From Bombardia bombarda (lineage: Eukaryota; Ascomycota; Sordariomycetes; Sordariales; Lasiosphaeriaceae), in NCBI GenBank assembly GCA_030512295.1, contig JAULSR010000003.1, positions 2,976,001 through 3,040,000 of the forward strand: a stretch of DNA of 64,000 bases, written 5' to 3'. The notes under the pieces are model-generated. The model saw only the letters and a program-made list of their open reading frames with translations, did not search any database and was not told the origin of the DNA. A program made the translations under genes and the position numbers. Below are positions 44,019 through 55,087 of the stretch, piece by piece; the first letter of the stretch is position 1, and each line of letters starts with the position of its first letter.

Positions 44019-47000
44019 ATGACAGAGATCGCGTCGCCCGAGCCCACACACGCAAACTCGGCTGCCACCAACGGCGAAAATGCCCACACCGGCGCACCAC
44101 CATCCGCCCACGACATCGAGACAGTCGAATCCGTCCAGACCGACTCCGACTCTCCACTCTCCGACGATGTGCTCTCCAGCCCAGACAACACCCACGAGTT
44201 CCGAGCTGTGGACGACGCTGGACACGAAGAGCAACAACAAAATCATCCATCTCCATCCCACAAGAAACCCGCAGAGCCAAACGGCATCGACGTCGACCGT
44301 GGGCGTGGTGAGGACACCGTCGATGATGGCCCGCCTGCAAAACGGCGCCGAGTTCGAGACACAACACCGCCCAACTCGGCTCGTAAGCCCAAGGTCGTGT
44401 CGCCACCATGGAAGAAGATTGAGGCCGACGGACCCTCGTCTCTCATAATAGAGGGGCGGCGGATATCCACACGCACTAAGCCCGAGCTGCAAGGTGGCAG
44501 TAAGAGAATAACCAGGCAGCAGGCAGTGCAAGCCAGCCCTCCAAAGAACAAGTATGCATCCATCAACGGCCACAGCCCCGCCAACACCTCGACGCCCTCA
44601 TCCACTGCTGCCTCGAGACGCGCAGTCTCCATCGGCAAACCGACATCATCAAAGACACCAACCTCCAAAAACCCAACGCGAAACACCGCCACACAAGAAT
44701 CCAGGTCCAGCACACGACCTCGTCGAAGCCCCCCATCTCCCAAGCGTCCCAGCACCCCCACCAAGCACTCGGTCGGCACGCGTCGCTCTACGCGTCGTAC
44801 CAGAGACGGCAACGAAGATGGCGACAACAACTCCCCAGTTGCCTCCCACACAACTCCGCACATCAAGATTCTGACTAGGCCCCCGTTGACGACTATACCC
44901 CTCGTCCACCGAGAGCAGGCGAACTTGCGCCCAAAGCTTGGACCGACCTTTGAAGAGTATTTCGAACGAGCGTTAGATATACCGGTTGAGGAGGGCGGCC
45001 TGTTACTAGCTTCTGATGATGGCCCACAATACACGGATGACATGGTCAGGCATGATGCGCAGGTCATCCTGCGGATTGAGAAAGAGGTCGAACCCGGTGG
45101 CATTCTCACCGAGGCCAGGTGCTCTGTGTTTGAGCCTGAGCCAGAGGAAGAACCTCCACGACAATGGGCGCATATGGACCATCTCACCAAGGCCATGAGC
45201 AACTTCCGGAAGCTGCTGCTTCGGGAGCAGCAGTTTCATCGTGCTTCGGCGAAGCGTCTTGCCATTGCGTGTGAGGCGGAGTGGAGACGGCGCAATCCCC
45301 AGCCCCAGACAGCAGAAGAGCTCGAACTCCAGGAGATTGAAAATTCCAAAGCAAGGTGGCGTCAAGTCACCAAGGCTGTGGCCAGTACATGGGAGAACGT
45401 CAGGGCAGAGATCAATCGCCGGCGGGTGGCAGAATGGGAGGCCGAAGAGCAGCGTCGTGTGAAGGCTGCGCTGAATCAAGCTGTCAATCTCTCGGAGCAG
45501 AAGTTGCAAGCAAGACAAGCAAGACTCGACACTGAGGAGATTTCGGAAGACTCGGATGTCATGGACGACATGGGCGACATGGCCTCGGATATAGACAGCG
45601 ACGGCGATATTGACCACGACTCCAACGACGCATCGGGAGAAGATGAGAGCAACATGTCCTCCTCTGACGATGACGAAGACAAAGACTCTGTACTGTCTGA
45701 TGAATGTCTAACGCAGGACGAATTACGAGAGAAGTATGCCAATCTGCCGAGTCTGGAATCCGGCGGTAAAGACGGGGACAATGACGGGGCCGATGGTGTG
45801 TTGCACAATCCCGCGATTGCCGACGAGACTGCGAACAGCATTGCGGAAGGTGATGATACAAGCGACGAGTCAATCGACATGGATGATGATATGGGCTCTA
45901 CAGAGGACGAGTCTGGTGATGAGGACGACAGTGACAGTTTGAGTGGTGATGATGGGGAGTCTGAGGATGAACCATCTGGTCTCCTCGGACTTCTGTTCAA
46001 GAAATCCGAATTGAAGAAGTTGAAAGAGGAGGCAGTCTCGGAAGAGCTTGCTTCAGATGATGTTCCGTCCGCTGAGGGTCTTTCTGAAGATCCTGCTTCC
46101 GAAAGGGTTAATGGAGAGAAGTTGGAAGATGTGGAGATGGCCGAAGCCCCTGCCAAAATTGAGGCAAAGACAAATGGTGATATGAGCGGTACAAGCACCG
46201 AGACGCGAGATATCTCGCCAACACCAGTATCCAAGCACGTCAACTCTGTTGATTTGACGGGCAGTATGGATATCGATGCACCAACGAATGGAGTGTCGCA
46301 TTCATCCAGAGGTCCGACACCCACCAAAGACCATAAGTCCCCTGCTCCTGTCACCAATGGTATGAGAGTAAATAGCACCGCGCCACACATACCGAATGCG
46401 ACACTCCAACCGGCCACTTCCATATCTAAGGGCTCTCTATCCATTGGAGTACCCAGTCTCGCGAAGCCCTCAGACGATCTCATCATGCTCGATGCCCCTC
46501 AAATGGAGCCATTTCACCATGATGTTCCTGAAGTAGAGATCACAGAGGCAGTCACCAACCCACCACAGCACCACAGCCCCGACACAGACGCAATCACCAC
46601 CCTCCACAGCCCCTCTCGAAGTCAATCACCTCGAACAGCAGACACCAAGCCCTCAGATGTCGAGACTCCTACCTCGACGTCCCTTCTCAATGTCCCAAAA
46701 ACCGACAGCAGGTCAACCTCGCCCCAGCCGACCATCCCAAAAACCGAAATCCCATTTTTATTACGCGGGACTTTGCGCGAGTACCAGCATCTTGGCCTGG
46801 ACTGGCTGTCGACTCTCTATGCGAACAACACCAACGGCATCCTAGCAGACGAGATGGGCCTGGGCAAGACAATCCAGACAATCGCGCTTTTGGCACACCT
46901 TGCCTGTCACCATGAGGTCTGGGGACCTCACCTCGTGATCGTACCCACCAGCGTCATGCTCAACTGGGAGATGGAGTTCAAGAAGTGGTGCCCCGGCTTC

Positions 47001-49466
47001 AAGATCCTTACATACTATGGAAATCAGGAAGAACGCAAGAGAAAGCGGCAAGGTTGGACAAACGATGATGTCTGGAACGTCTGTATTACGTCTTACCAGA
47101 TGGTTCTCCAAGATCAGCAGGTGTTTCGGCGACGACGCTGGCATTACATGATCCTCGACGAAGCACACAACATCAAGAACTTCAAGTCGCAACGATGGCA
47201 GACCTTGCTGGGGTTTAATACTCGTTCCAGGCTGCTCCTCACGGGTACGCCACTGCAGAACAATCTCACCGAGCTGTGGTCTCTTCTCTATTTTCTTGCT
47301 CCTCCCGAGAATGGCCAAGGCGGCTTTGTTGATCTTAGAGAGTTTCACAACTGGTTTGCCAGGCCCGAGTCGCAGATTTTGGAGAGCGGGCGAGAGCAGC
47401 TGGATGACGAAGCACGTGCTATTATCTCCAAGCTGCACAAGGTCCTTCGGCCATATCTCCTCCGCCGATTGAAGGCCGATGTCGAGAAGCAGATGCCTGC
47501 CAAGTACGAACACGTCGAGTTTTGCCGGCTTTCCAAACGCCAGCGAGAATTATACGACGGCTTCCTCTCGCGTAATGAAACAAGGGAGACACTGGAGTCT
47601 GGAAACTACATGTCCATCATCAACTGTTTGATGCAGTTGAGGAAAGTATGCAATCACCCGGATCTCTTTGTTGATCGTCCCATCATGACGTCCTTCCGTA
47701 TGCAGCGGTCGATTCCTGCCGACTACGAGATCAAGGAGCGCGTCATTCGGAGCAGGCTTTTGTCTCAGAAGCCACTGAACACTGTCAGCTTGAAAGTTCT
47801 CAACATGATCCCAACCCACTACGAGGGCTTGTCCAAAAGCCACACGGATCGGATTGTCCAATTAAGTTCGCACCGGGTCCTTCTTGATCTCCGGGAGGCG
47901 CAAAAGGTGCGGGCTAACAACGGCTACACCACCCTGGACCCCGCCACAGTCAAGTCCAATATTGTCTATCTGGAGAGCGCTGCTCGGTGGGGCCGCTTTG
48001 AGGAGCTCCAGCACTGTGTTTACCTCAACGCTCTTCGCCGCCAGCAACGACCGATTTACGGCACGCAGTTGGTGGAGCTTTTGACGCTCGATACAGATCG
48101 CCGACCGTATAAACAGCGACCCAAAGTTCCACAGAAGATCATGAGCTGGTTTGAGGAGGATTCTTTTCTCCTGCACAATGCGATACCAACCCTCCAACAG
48201 CGTGCAGCGTCGATGGAAATGACCATCACAAAGTTTGCCTGTGTCACCCCAGCTGTTGTCACGGGTGATATGAACAAGTTTCTGCTCGGTGCAAACGGAA
48301 TTGAGGCGTTTGAGGAGGCTGATCTAAGACTGTCAGCGCCCATCAAATACGCACCATACATGCCCAAGGAGCCTCCACTCGATCCATGGCACGAAGCCCG
48401 CATGCGCTTGACAATACAGTTCCCCGACAAGCGCCTTCTCCAGTACGACTGCGGCAAACTCCAAGCTCTTGACAAGCTGTTGCGCAAGCTCCAGGCTGGT
48501 GGCCACCGAGCTTTAATCTTTACTCAGATGACCAAGGTGCTCGACATTCTCGAACAATTCCTGAACATCCATGGACACAAGTATCTCCGCCTTGACGGCG
48601 CGACCAAGGTTGAGCAGCGACAGATCCTGACTGACCGCTTCAATCACGACCCGCGTATCCTCTGCTTCATTCTGTCGACGCGATCTGGCGGGCTTGGTAT
48701 CAATCTCACAGGCGCCGACACAGTCATCTTTTATGATCAAGACTGGAACCCCGCCATGGATAAACAATGTCAAGATAGATGCCACCGTATTGGACAAACC
48801 CGAGATGTCCACATTTACCGCCTTGTCAGCGAGCACACTATTGAGGCAAACATCCTGCGCAAGGCAAGCCAGAAGCAGATGCTTGACGATGTGGTGATCC
48901 AAGAGGGCGAGTTCACGACCGACTACTTTAACAAGATCTCGGTACGAGACGTCATCGGCAACAACGGGGAGATCATGGCGAATGAGAACGATGTCGTCGC
49001 CAACGCAGCGATGAACAAGATCCTGGGCGGCGTAGACAGTAATCCGCGGAACGCGGGGCGTGTTCTCGAGCAGGCAGAAGACAGGGAGGATGTTGCTGCA
49101 GCCCGCGTGGCAGAAAAGGAGATAGAACAAGACGACGCCGACTTTCTCGAGCAACAGCCCACACCCGGCAATACGTCGGGCGTGTCCAGCGTTCGACAGG
49201 GCACGCCGCGAGATGGCATTGACCCCCTGGTGGTTCCCAAGACGGCGCAGTCTGGGCTCAGCCTGTTTGCCGAGTCCGCTAGCGATGTACAAGATGCTGT
49301 TGTCGAGGTTGCCGAGATTGAGCATAACGCCTTTGGAGAGCCGATACACACCATTGATGATTACATGCTCAAGGTCATGGCGGTTGCACTGGAAGGCACA
49401 CCTCTAGAGTTACCCAAAGATAAGAAGAGGGGCAAGAAGAAGGGGAAAGATACTAGGAAGCGCTAG
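44019..49466 (+). CDS. swr1: SWR1 chromatin-remodelling ATPase
   Basis: Catalytic subunit of the SWR1 complex, which replaces nucleosomal H2A-H2B with H2A.Z-H2B using ATP, in the nucleus. Single exon, 1815 aa, slightly longer than yeast Swr1. Residues 1-300 are disordered and basic/Pro-rich. An HSA-type helical region at about 379-500 (WAHMDHLTKAMSNFRKLLLR, TWENVRAEINRRRVAEWE) binds actin/Arp4. A long acidic Ser/Asp/Glu stretch is at about 515-690, the usual H2A.Z-H2B contact zone. The SNF2 ATPase begins near 916 (LLRGTLREYQHLGLDWL). Walker A DEMGLGKT is at 944-951 and the DEAH box at about 1047-1050, followed by LTGTPLQNNL. A large insertion typical of the SWR1/INO80 class separates the lobes (about 1200-1470). 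The second lobe carries ALIFTQMTKVLDILEQFL and CHRIGQT (about 1588-1594). Basic C-terminal tail. Confidence 0.97.
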   Translation: MTEIASPEPTHANSAATNGENAHTGAPPSAHDIETVESVQTDSDSPLSDDVLSSPDNTHEFRAVDDAGHEEQQQNHPSPSHKKPAEPNGIDVDRGRGEDTVDDGPPAKRRRVRDTTPPNSARKPKVVSPPWKKIEADGPSSLIIEGRRISTRTKPELQGGSKRITRQQAVQASPPKNKYASINGHSPANTSTPSSTAASRRAVSIGKPTSSKTPTSKNPTRNTATQESRSSTRPRRSPPSPKRPSTPTKHSVGTRRSTRRTRDGNEDGDNNSPVASHTTPHIKILTRPPLTTIPLVHREQANLRPKLGPTFEEYFERALDIPVEEGGLLLASDDGPQYTDDMVRHDAQVILRIEKEVEPGGILTEARCSVFEPEPEEEPPRQWAHMDHLTKAMSNFRKLLLREQQFHRASAKRLAIACEAEWRRRNPQPQTAEELELQEIENSKARWRQVTKAVASTWENVRAEINRRRVAEWEAEEQRRVKAALNQAVNLSEQKLQARQARLDTEEISEDSDVMDDMGDMASDIDSDGDIDHDSNDASGEDESNMSSSDDDEDKDSVLSDECLTQDELREKYANLPSLESGGKDGDNDGADGVLHNPAIADETANSIAEGDDTSDESIDMDDDMGSTEDESGDEDDSDSLSGDDGESEDEPSGLLGLLFKKSELKKLKEEAVSEELASDDVPSAEGLSEDPASERVNGEKLEDVEMAEAPAKIEAKTNGDMSGTSTETRDISPTPVSKHVNSVDLTGSMDIDAPTNGVSHSSRGPTPTKDHKSPAPVTNGMRVNSTAPHIPNATLQPATSISKGSLSIGVPSLAKPSDDLIMLDAPQMEPFHHDVPEVEITEAVTNPPQHHSPDTDAITTLHSPSRSQSPRTADTKPSDVETPTSTSLLNVPKTDSRSTSPQPTIPKTEIPFLLRGTLREYQHLGLDWLSTLYANNTNGILADEMGLGKTIQTIALLAHLACHHEVWGPHLVIVPTSVMLNWEMEFKKWCPGFKILTYYGNQEERKRKRQGWTNDDVWNVCITSYQMVLQDQQVFRRRRWHYMILDEAHNIKNFKSQRWQTLLGFNTRSRLLLTGTPLQNNLTELWSLLYFLAPPENGQGGFVDLREFHNWFARPESQILESGREQLDDEARAIISKLHKVLRPYLLRRLKADVEKQMPAKYEHVEFCRLSKRQRELYDGFLSRNETRETLESGNYMSIINCLMQLRKVCNHPDLFVDRPIMTSFRMQRSIPADYEIKERVIRSRLLSQKPLNTVSLKVLNMIPTHYEGLSKSHTDRIVQLSSHRVLLDLREAQKVRANNGYTTLDPATVKSNIVYLESAARWGRFEELQHCVYLNALRRQQRPIYGTQLVELLTLDTDRRPYKQRPKVPQKIMSWFEEDSFLLHNAIPTLQQRAASMEMTITKFACVTPAVVTGDMNKFLLGANGIEAFEEADLRLSAPIKYAPYMPKEPPLDPWHEARMRLTIQFPDKRLLQYDCGKLQALDKLLRKLQAGGHRALIFTQMTKVLDILEQFLNIHGHKYLRLDGATKVEQRQILTDRFNHDPRILCFILSTRSGGLGINLTGADTVIFYDQDWNPAMDKQCQDRCHRIGQTRDVHIYRLVSEHTIEANILRKASQKQMLDDVVIQEGEFTTDYFNKISVRDVIGNNGEIMANENDVVANAAMNKILGGVDSNPRNAGRVLEQAEDREDVAAARVAEKEIEQDDADFLEQQPTPGNTSGVSSVRQGTPRDGIDPLVVPKTAQSGLSLFAESASDVQDAVVEVAEIEHNAFGEPIHTIDDYMLKVMAVALEGTPLELPKDKKRGKKKGKDTRKR

Positions 49467-50555
49467 GAGAGGCGCCTTTGTTTTATTACTCCACAGCGGA
49501 TAGAAGTGTGCGTGTGCGTGTGTGAGGGGTGGGGGTGGGGGTGGGGGTGGGGGTGGGGGTGGGGGTGGAGTGTGTTTTGTTACTCTGAAAAGTCAGACAG
49601 TACAGATACTATGAAACGGTGTAAGTTGGTTAAGTGTACTTGTGTATTATACGCTCTTCTTTTTCCTTTTATGAAATCATGACTGCACCCAATTGCTGCA
49701 GTCGACTTGTTTTTGTTATTTGGTTGATGGTTGATGTTGGTAACTCTACGTCGGTGATGGTAGAGGATGGAAGAAGTTACTGGCTTAATCTAACTTGTGT
49801 GAGAGTGTTTATGCATGTGTGGCCGTGATAGAGGGAGAGAGAAGGTGTGGGACGGACGGCCAACATGCATGGATAAGGTAGTTTTCTGGTCTGGTCTGGT
49901 CTGGTCGGTCAAAAAGAAAACGGGTTGGTTCACTTACCACATACATGCATTATTACTGTTGCTACTAAAATAGGCTATACTTTTCTACTTAAATTTTTTA
50001 TGGTTATTAGACTGACGATGGGAGACTGGCGGTTACTTGCTTTGTTTTTTCATTGGCTACCTACCGAGATTGGCAGACAATCCTGGAGGGGATGAGCCAG
50101 CAAGTACACATACGTTGAATTCGTACAGAAATCAGATACAAAAGAAAAGAAAAGACAGCAAAAGAAAGGGGCTGGGGCTCATCGCTCCTAGACTTTATCA
50201 TTGAGTGAGGAGGACTCAAAGATCGTTTATGTGATGTGCTCAAGAGATAGATGATTGGTAGAGACATAGGGGGTTGTTAATATCACAGGCGATCAAGTAT
50301 AGAATAGATGAGACGTGGTTTAATTTTATTTTAAATTCGCATTCAAAGTCCCTTGTGTGCCCGAGGTTAAGATTTTTATTCCTTTATTCTCAGTATGATG
50401 TAATCAGTTTAAATAGCTTCTTCATATATGTGTAGATATTTGGTCGGCCCTCTGTTACTTGTCACAGATATCACATATCCTCAATATCCCGTCAGCAGAC
50501 ACCCACATAGGTCGAGATGAGTACTCTCAAGTGATTTTAAGAAGGATTTAATAAA
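49467..50555. other. Convergent intergenic spacer with G-rich repeat
   Basis: 3' flanks of SWR1 (+) and the acyl-CoA dehydrogenase gene (-). Holds a G5T hexanucleotide array about 60 bases after the SWR1 stop and a TCTGG array (about 49886-49905). Otherwise AT-rich; no gene seen. Confidence 0.4.
49526..49568. repeat. (GGGGGT)n array
   Basis: About seven hexamer units GGGGGT just downstream of the SWR1 stop codon. Consecutive G5 blocks separated by single T are a strong candidate for G-quadruplex formation in the + strand and in the SWR1 transcript. Confidence 0.95.
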
Positions 50556-52018
50556 TCAAATCTTTGCGCTTTCCAAGGCCTTTGTCTTGGCCTGGTACAG
50601 CTTTACCAACTGCCGGATAGACAGATCAAGCATGACGTCTTCAGAGCCACCTGGTATTCTAGTCCCAGGAACCTCGCGGTATATCACTAAGAAAGTTTAG
50701 TCAGCCGCTATTCTGGAAATCGCACTGCGAATCTCATATTCTCCTGCGGATAAAGGAAAGGACAACACTTACTCTCCACAATCCTCCCCTGCCCACTCCT
50801 CGTATACCCATTCCCACCAAACAACAATACCGCCGTATCAGCACACTCCTTAAACACCATCCCCGCATGCGCCTTGAGCAGCGCCGTAAGCCCACCCAGC
50901 TCACGGTCCGCGTCCTCCTTGGACATCCTCGTCATCTGGTAGGCAAACTGCTCGACCCAAGCCGACTGGCTCTCGAGCAGGGCGCCCGCCTTGGCAAGCC
51001 GGTGACGCACCACAGCCTGCTCCATTAGGGGCTTGCCAAAGGCCTCCCGCTTGAGCACGTAGGCGAAAGCTGCCGACAAGGCGACGCGGGCCTGGCGCGT
51101 AGTGCCGACGGCCACGGCCAGCCGCTCGTGGTTGAAGTTGGTCATGATGTACTGCATCCCGCGGCCTTCTTTGCCAATCAGGTTCTCGACGGGCACACGC
51201 ACGTCGTCAAGCTCGATGTAGGTGGTGCCGGCTGAGATTTGGCCCGAGACCTTGAGGCGCCGCATGGTCACGCCTGGGAAGTTCTTGAGGGGGACGACGA
51301 GCAGGGAGAGGCCTGAGGCGCCGCTGCCGGGGGGGCCCGTGCGGACGGCCATGGTGGCGTAGTCGGACCAGATGCCGTTTGTGATCCTGATGGGGGGTGT
51401 CAAAAGCCTGACGACGGGTAAAAGTTGAAAGCAGAACTATACCTACCATTTCTTGGTCCCGTTGACGATGTAGAACTTGCCGCATTCACTCTTGGTAGCA
51501 GTGGCGGTGATGCCCGCCACATCGCTGCCGGCATCTGGCTCGGTGATGGCGATGCAGCATCGCTTCTTTCCGAGCAGGAGATCGGGGAGGAAGCGCTCCT
51601 GCAGCTGGGGGCTTCCGAACTTGATGATGGGAGGGACGCCAAAGGCCATGCCGGTGGTGAGGCTGCCGGGAGGGCCGGCCAGGCCGCTACGCCCTATCTC
51701 GTCGCCGAAGATGACGTTGTGCATGGTGTCGTAGTCCTCGACCTTGAGGCCGCCGGGCAGCTCATGGATGCCGACGCGTTTGAGCCAGTCGATGGGCAGC
51801 GGGGCGGGCAGGGTGGCGATCAGCAGGTTGGCGGCTGCGAACTGGCCAAAGACGTGCTCGGGTACCGTCTCGGCCGCTTCCCACTCGACTGCGTGGTCGT
51901 GGAGGAGACGCTGCAGGAGGGGGCGGATGGCCGCCTGCCATTTGCGGTGAGAGTCGGTGTAGTAGGGCGAGGGGAGGCCGCGCAGCCATGGCGGGTCTGA
52001 GAAGGGGATTTGCGCCAT
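50556..52018 (-). CDS. Acyl-CoA dehydrogenase
   Basis: FAD-dependent acyl-CoA dehydrogenase; oxidises the alpha-beta bond of an acyl-CoA, in mitochondria or peroxisomes. Exons are 52018-51447, 51386-50773 and 50686-50556; introns of 60 and 86 nt; 438 aa. The N-terminal helical domain starts MAQIPFSDPPWLRGLPSPYY. GLAGPPGSLTTGMAFGVPPI, CIAITEPDAGSDVAGI (flavin-binding signature), FYIVNGTKKWITNGIWSDYA, LDDVRVPVENLIGKEGRGMQ, TNFNHERLAVAVG, LLFGGNGYTRSGQGRIVE and YREVPGTRIPGGSEDVMLDL follow the standard order. The frame extends upstream to 52138, but Met at 52018 fits the family start. It is of the fungal branch often annotated as medium-chain/isovaleryl-like; chain-length preference cannot be read from sequence. 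Confidence 0.95.
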
Positions 52019-52536
52019 GTCCTTGTAACTGAGATGGATTGGTGGTGTCACGACAGGTCGGGAAGGATCATATGGAACCAGACCATAGAGTCGGGTTCGA
52101 TCCTTGTGTCGGCCCCCCTGTGCGGAGAAGTTGGCCAACCGAGGCTCGCCGCGTTGGGGTTGCGAAGGGAGTTGTGATAGGTCGGCTCACGTTCCTTCCA
52201 TGTTAGTGGACTGTGGGGTCCCAGTGATCGTTGTGTAGCCCAAGCTGCGCCTTCCTCTTTCCTTCCGGCTTCTGGCTTACAGGAGCAACAAGTCTGGCAG
52301 GAACGAACAAGCTGAGGTGGCCCGTTTGTGTGGGTCTGGCCCAGCTCCTCTACGCTGATGAGATATGGAAAGCAGTGGGGTTTTACTTGCGAACTCTTGC
52401 TACTAAAGCGCACAGTTTTATAGATCAAATGATAAAGATATCTTGAAGAATACAATAAGGATACAGACAGACCCTACTAGCATCTTGTTTTCTCCTCATT
52501 CCCCTTCTGCCATGTCCACTATCCAACCCTCTCCCC
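52019..52536. other. Intergenic
   Basis: Spacer between two minus-strand genes (acyl-CoA dehydrogenase promoter, 3' flank of the Cys-rich peptide gene). No coding evidence beyond the frame extension of the dehydrogenase. Confidence 0.4.
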
Positions 52537-53038
52537 TCAGGAGCCATTAAACGTACAGCCCGTCTGGCTACATGGAATTTTGCCCGTCGGCGTCTCATCA
52601 GGGCAAGTGCATTGGCAGGAGCGCGTGGCCTCATTGCACCGCGAGTTGCAGTATCCTCTACCGTAACAGTAGTAGAAACAGGCCATGGCCTCGCCTTCGC
52701 CTTCGGGATCACAGAATCGCACCTGCTGTGCCTCGGTACCCCTTTTGTCGTTGTTGTCGCTGGGCGATGTTGCGTCGAGATGGTCCAGCGCGACCTAGTG
52801 AGCCATTTGCCAGATCAGTTCCTGCTTTGCATCATCAATTATGGTGCCTAGGTTGTTCACGCACCTTGGGTATGCCATCAACGCGGCCTTCCTGGCAGCT
52901 GATGTGACCGTCACTATAGCCTGTGCATGTTGCGTTGCTGAGTGGTTCGAACCAGGACACTTCTTGGGACGGCACTTTGGCCAGGACCGGGGCGACGAGA
53001 AGAAGACCCGGGATCAGTGCGAGGCAGAGCGGCTTCAT
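52537..53038 (-). CDS. Secreted Cys-rich prepropeptide, defensin-like spacing
   Basis: Predicted secreted peptide precursor, 143 aa from exons 53038-52865 and 52794-52537 (70-nt GTGCGT...CTAG intron, phase 0). Residues 1-20 are a signal peptide ending PVLA. Residues 21-74 are an acidic pro-region with one Cys pair and an N-glycosylation site (NAT). A Lys-Arg pair at 75-76 fits Kex2 cleavage. The remaining 67 residues hold ten Cys at 86, 97, 101, 107, 111, 118, 120, 122, 133 and 138. Cys 86, 97, 101, 111, 118 and 120 give C-x10-C-x3-C-x9-C-x6-C-x-C, which includes the CxxxC and CxC pairs of CS-alpha-beta defensins. Two extra pairs (107/122 or others, 133/138) and a C-terminal extension are unusual. 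Antimicrobial or effector activity is inference from spacing alone. Confidence 0.75.
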
Positions 53039-53838
53039 TGTCGTCAGAGTGGAGATGATACACAATATCACTGAGCTACATGGCCCAAAGTTTCCTTTTG
53101 GTTGACATTCAAGGCTGGCTGCCATCGTCGTCTTATACATATCGAATCATCGTGCTCAACTTTCTCAGGTCCAGATTGGCATTGCTGGCCAGCCTTCTCT
53201 GAAAACATTCCACTCGGGACTGACGGTATATGACCGATAAAACCATTTCTCGATGTGGTTGGTCAGGGGTTTGGAATGTAGACAGCGTCCAACAAGTGCA
53301 GATCCATGCCAAACCCCAGTATCACGTCAACCCCAGCCCTTCCAACCTGCTCATCTGCCGAGCCATGCCACTAGGAGCGGGCCGTACATTGAATAGAGCT
53401 AGGTTATAGGCGATATCATGCTGCCGAGTTTCAAAGTCACCTGTCCGTGGTCACTAAGGTAAGCTATCCATCTTGCCAGCCGGAGCTGGCTCTGTGAGGG
53501 CGGCAGGCCTCTGGGCCTCACTTATCTCAGCCTGCGCACCGGCGAATAATCGCTGATTTCTTACACTTTTGAATGTCTTTGTGTTCTTGGTCGCCGATGA
53601 ATGAAATTCCATGGAATGTCTCGGGACTACTCCATAGCCCCGGGCCTTTTGACAACTATGCTTGTCTAGATTCTACTCTGACAGGTCTAATGTTAAGATC
53701 TGGGCCCAGCCCCCTTTCACTTCGCAAGTCTCACAAGATTTACCCAGGGAATCATCTCAGGATTGATGTGCATGCGTGCTGTACCCTGTGATCAACCCTA
53801 ACCCCCGAATCACCTGGGTAAGGGGAACAACGTGGAAT

Positions 53839-53854
53839 GGGGGGGGGGGGGGGG
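53839..53854. repeat. Poly-G tract (16 G)
   Basis: Sixteen consecutive G. Its true length is uncertain given the homopolymer problems seen elsewhere in this window. Confidence 0.9.
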
Positions 53855-54437
53855 TCAGTAAGCATCAGTCATCTCTCGTAAATCCATTTTCGGGGAAGAC
53901 TCGGGGCCCGTCGCTACTATATTTATCCCCTGTCGGTTCGGTTACCTTGGATGGTATGCACACTTGGTGCACTGCCGTACGGAGATAGCAACGTACGCGC
54001 GCAAGAATTGAAGACAGGTTTCCGGATTGCGGAATCGCATCTCCTCATATAACCCCAATTTATTTCCCAACGGCCGTCAACTTTATTTGGCGGGGGTTTC
54101 CTTTCACTTTTGATTGGCACCGTCCATCTAATGGCCGGACCTCCTTCAATCTGATGATGGTAGCTTCCACTAAATTCCCTACTCTTGTGGACAGTCGCGA
54201 GACACGGGAAGGGACGACACGGAGAACCTAGGGCTAGAGGATACCTAGATAGATAGGTACATTGATACCTCGAGGCACTGCCCGCTCGCTTCAAGGTCAG
54301 GTGGCCCTGTCAAAAGGAGGTCTGTGCTGCACGGCAACCTCAGAGAGGGAGGAAGTAAGGTCTCTTTCCTTTTCTTGCCAAATGCTCACATCAGGTCTTT
54401 AGTCTACGTAAACCTCCATCATTACGTCGTTGTGTCG

Positions 54438-54472
54438 GCAGGTACCTAGGTAAGGTAAGTACCTAGGTGAAC
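54438..54472. repeat. TACCTAGGTA-type motif cluster
   Basis: Two copies of TACCTAGGT within 35 bases, separated by AAGGTAAG. It is the densest example of a motif family (TACCTA/TAGGTA) that recurs through the intergenic regions of this window. Confidence 0.7.
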
Positions 54473-55061
54473 GGATTTAACCGATGGGTGCGGGATGAGG
54501 TGTGTGTGTGGTTGTGCGTGTCGAGTCCTTTTTTCCATCGGTGATCTGTTCGCCACCAAGACAGGTCTAGTAGTGGCACAGTGGTGGTTGGAGGGGGGTA
54601 CGGAAGGAGCGAAAGATGAACCTGGAAGGAAGTTGCGACGGATTGTTGGTGGGGGGCCCCGCCCGCAGATGAAATGCAGGCCAAAACAACCTAGGGGAAT
54701 CCCGCAGGTTTGGAATTGGTTGGCAGGCAGGACCGACAGGGCAGTGGAGGCACGGCAGGAAGGTAGCAGGCGAGGCAGGCACGACCTTGCTGCGACTGCA
54801 AGCAACTGCACGCAACTGCACGCAACTGCAAGCGGCGACGAAAGGGAGGATGAGGGGAAAAAAGGAGGGGAGGAAGAGGGGTGTGGAGGGGGAGCACTGA
54901 AGAGGCTCCTTCCTTTCTCCTTCCCATTTGGACGACAAAGAAGGCTTGTCTGGCGAGTCTGCCCGAAATCTGGACGCGACAAGGCCTGACCAACCGGGCA
55001 GCACCGGCACCGACCTACCTTATCTCAATTCTCAATCGCCCTCAACCCTTTCCACCATTGC

Positions 55062-55087
55062 CCTTGCCCTGCCCTGCCCTGCCCTGC
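55062..55087. repeat. (CCCTG)n short tandem repeat
   Basis: Four CCCTG units preceded by a CCCTTG variant. Confidence 0.85.

Noticed and set aside
44243..45202. 319-codon minus-strand frame inside SWR1
   Set aside because: Antisense shadow of the SWR1 coding sequence; low-complexity and no domain.
45476..46486. 336-codon minus-strand Ser-rich frame inside SWR1
   Set aside because: Mirror of the acidic GA-rich region of SWR1; composition explained by the real gene.
48513..49349. 278-codon minus-strand frame at the SWR1 3' end
   Set aside because: Antisense to the conserved helicase C-lobe; no recognisable motif.
51425..52000. 191-codon plus-strand frame over the acyl-CoA dehydrogenase
   Set aside because: Antisense to the first exon of the dehydrogenase; composition explained by it.
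54446..55010. Several 100-178-codon frames on both strands
   Set aside because: Low-complexity Pro/Ser/Gly content, mutually overlapping, no signal peptide, domain or splice support.
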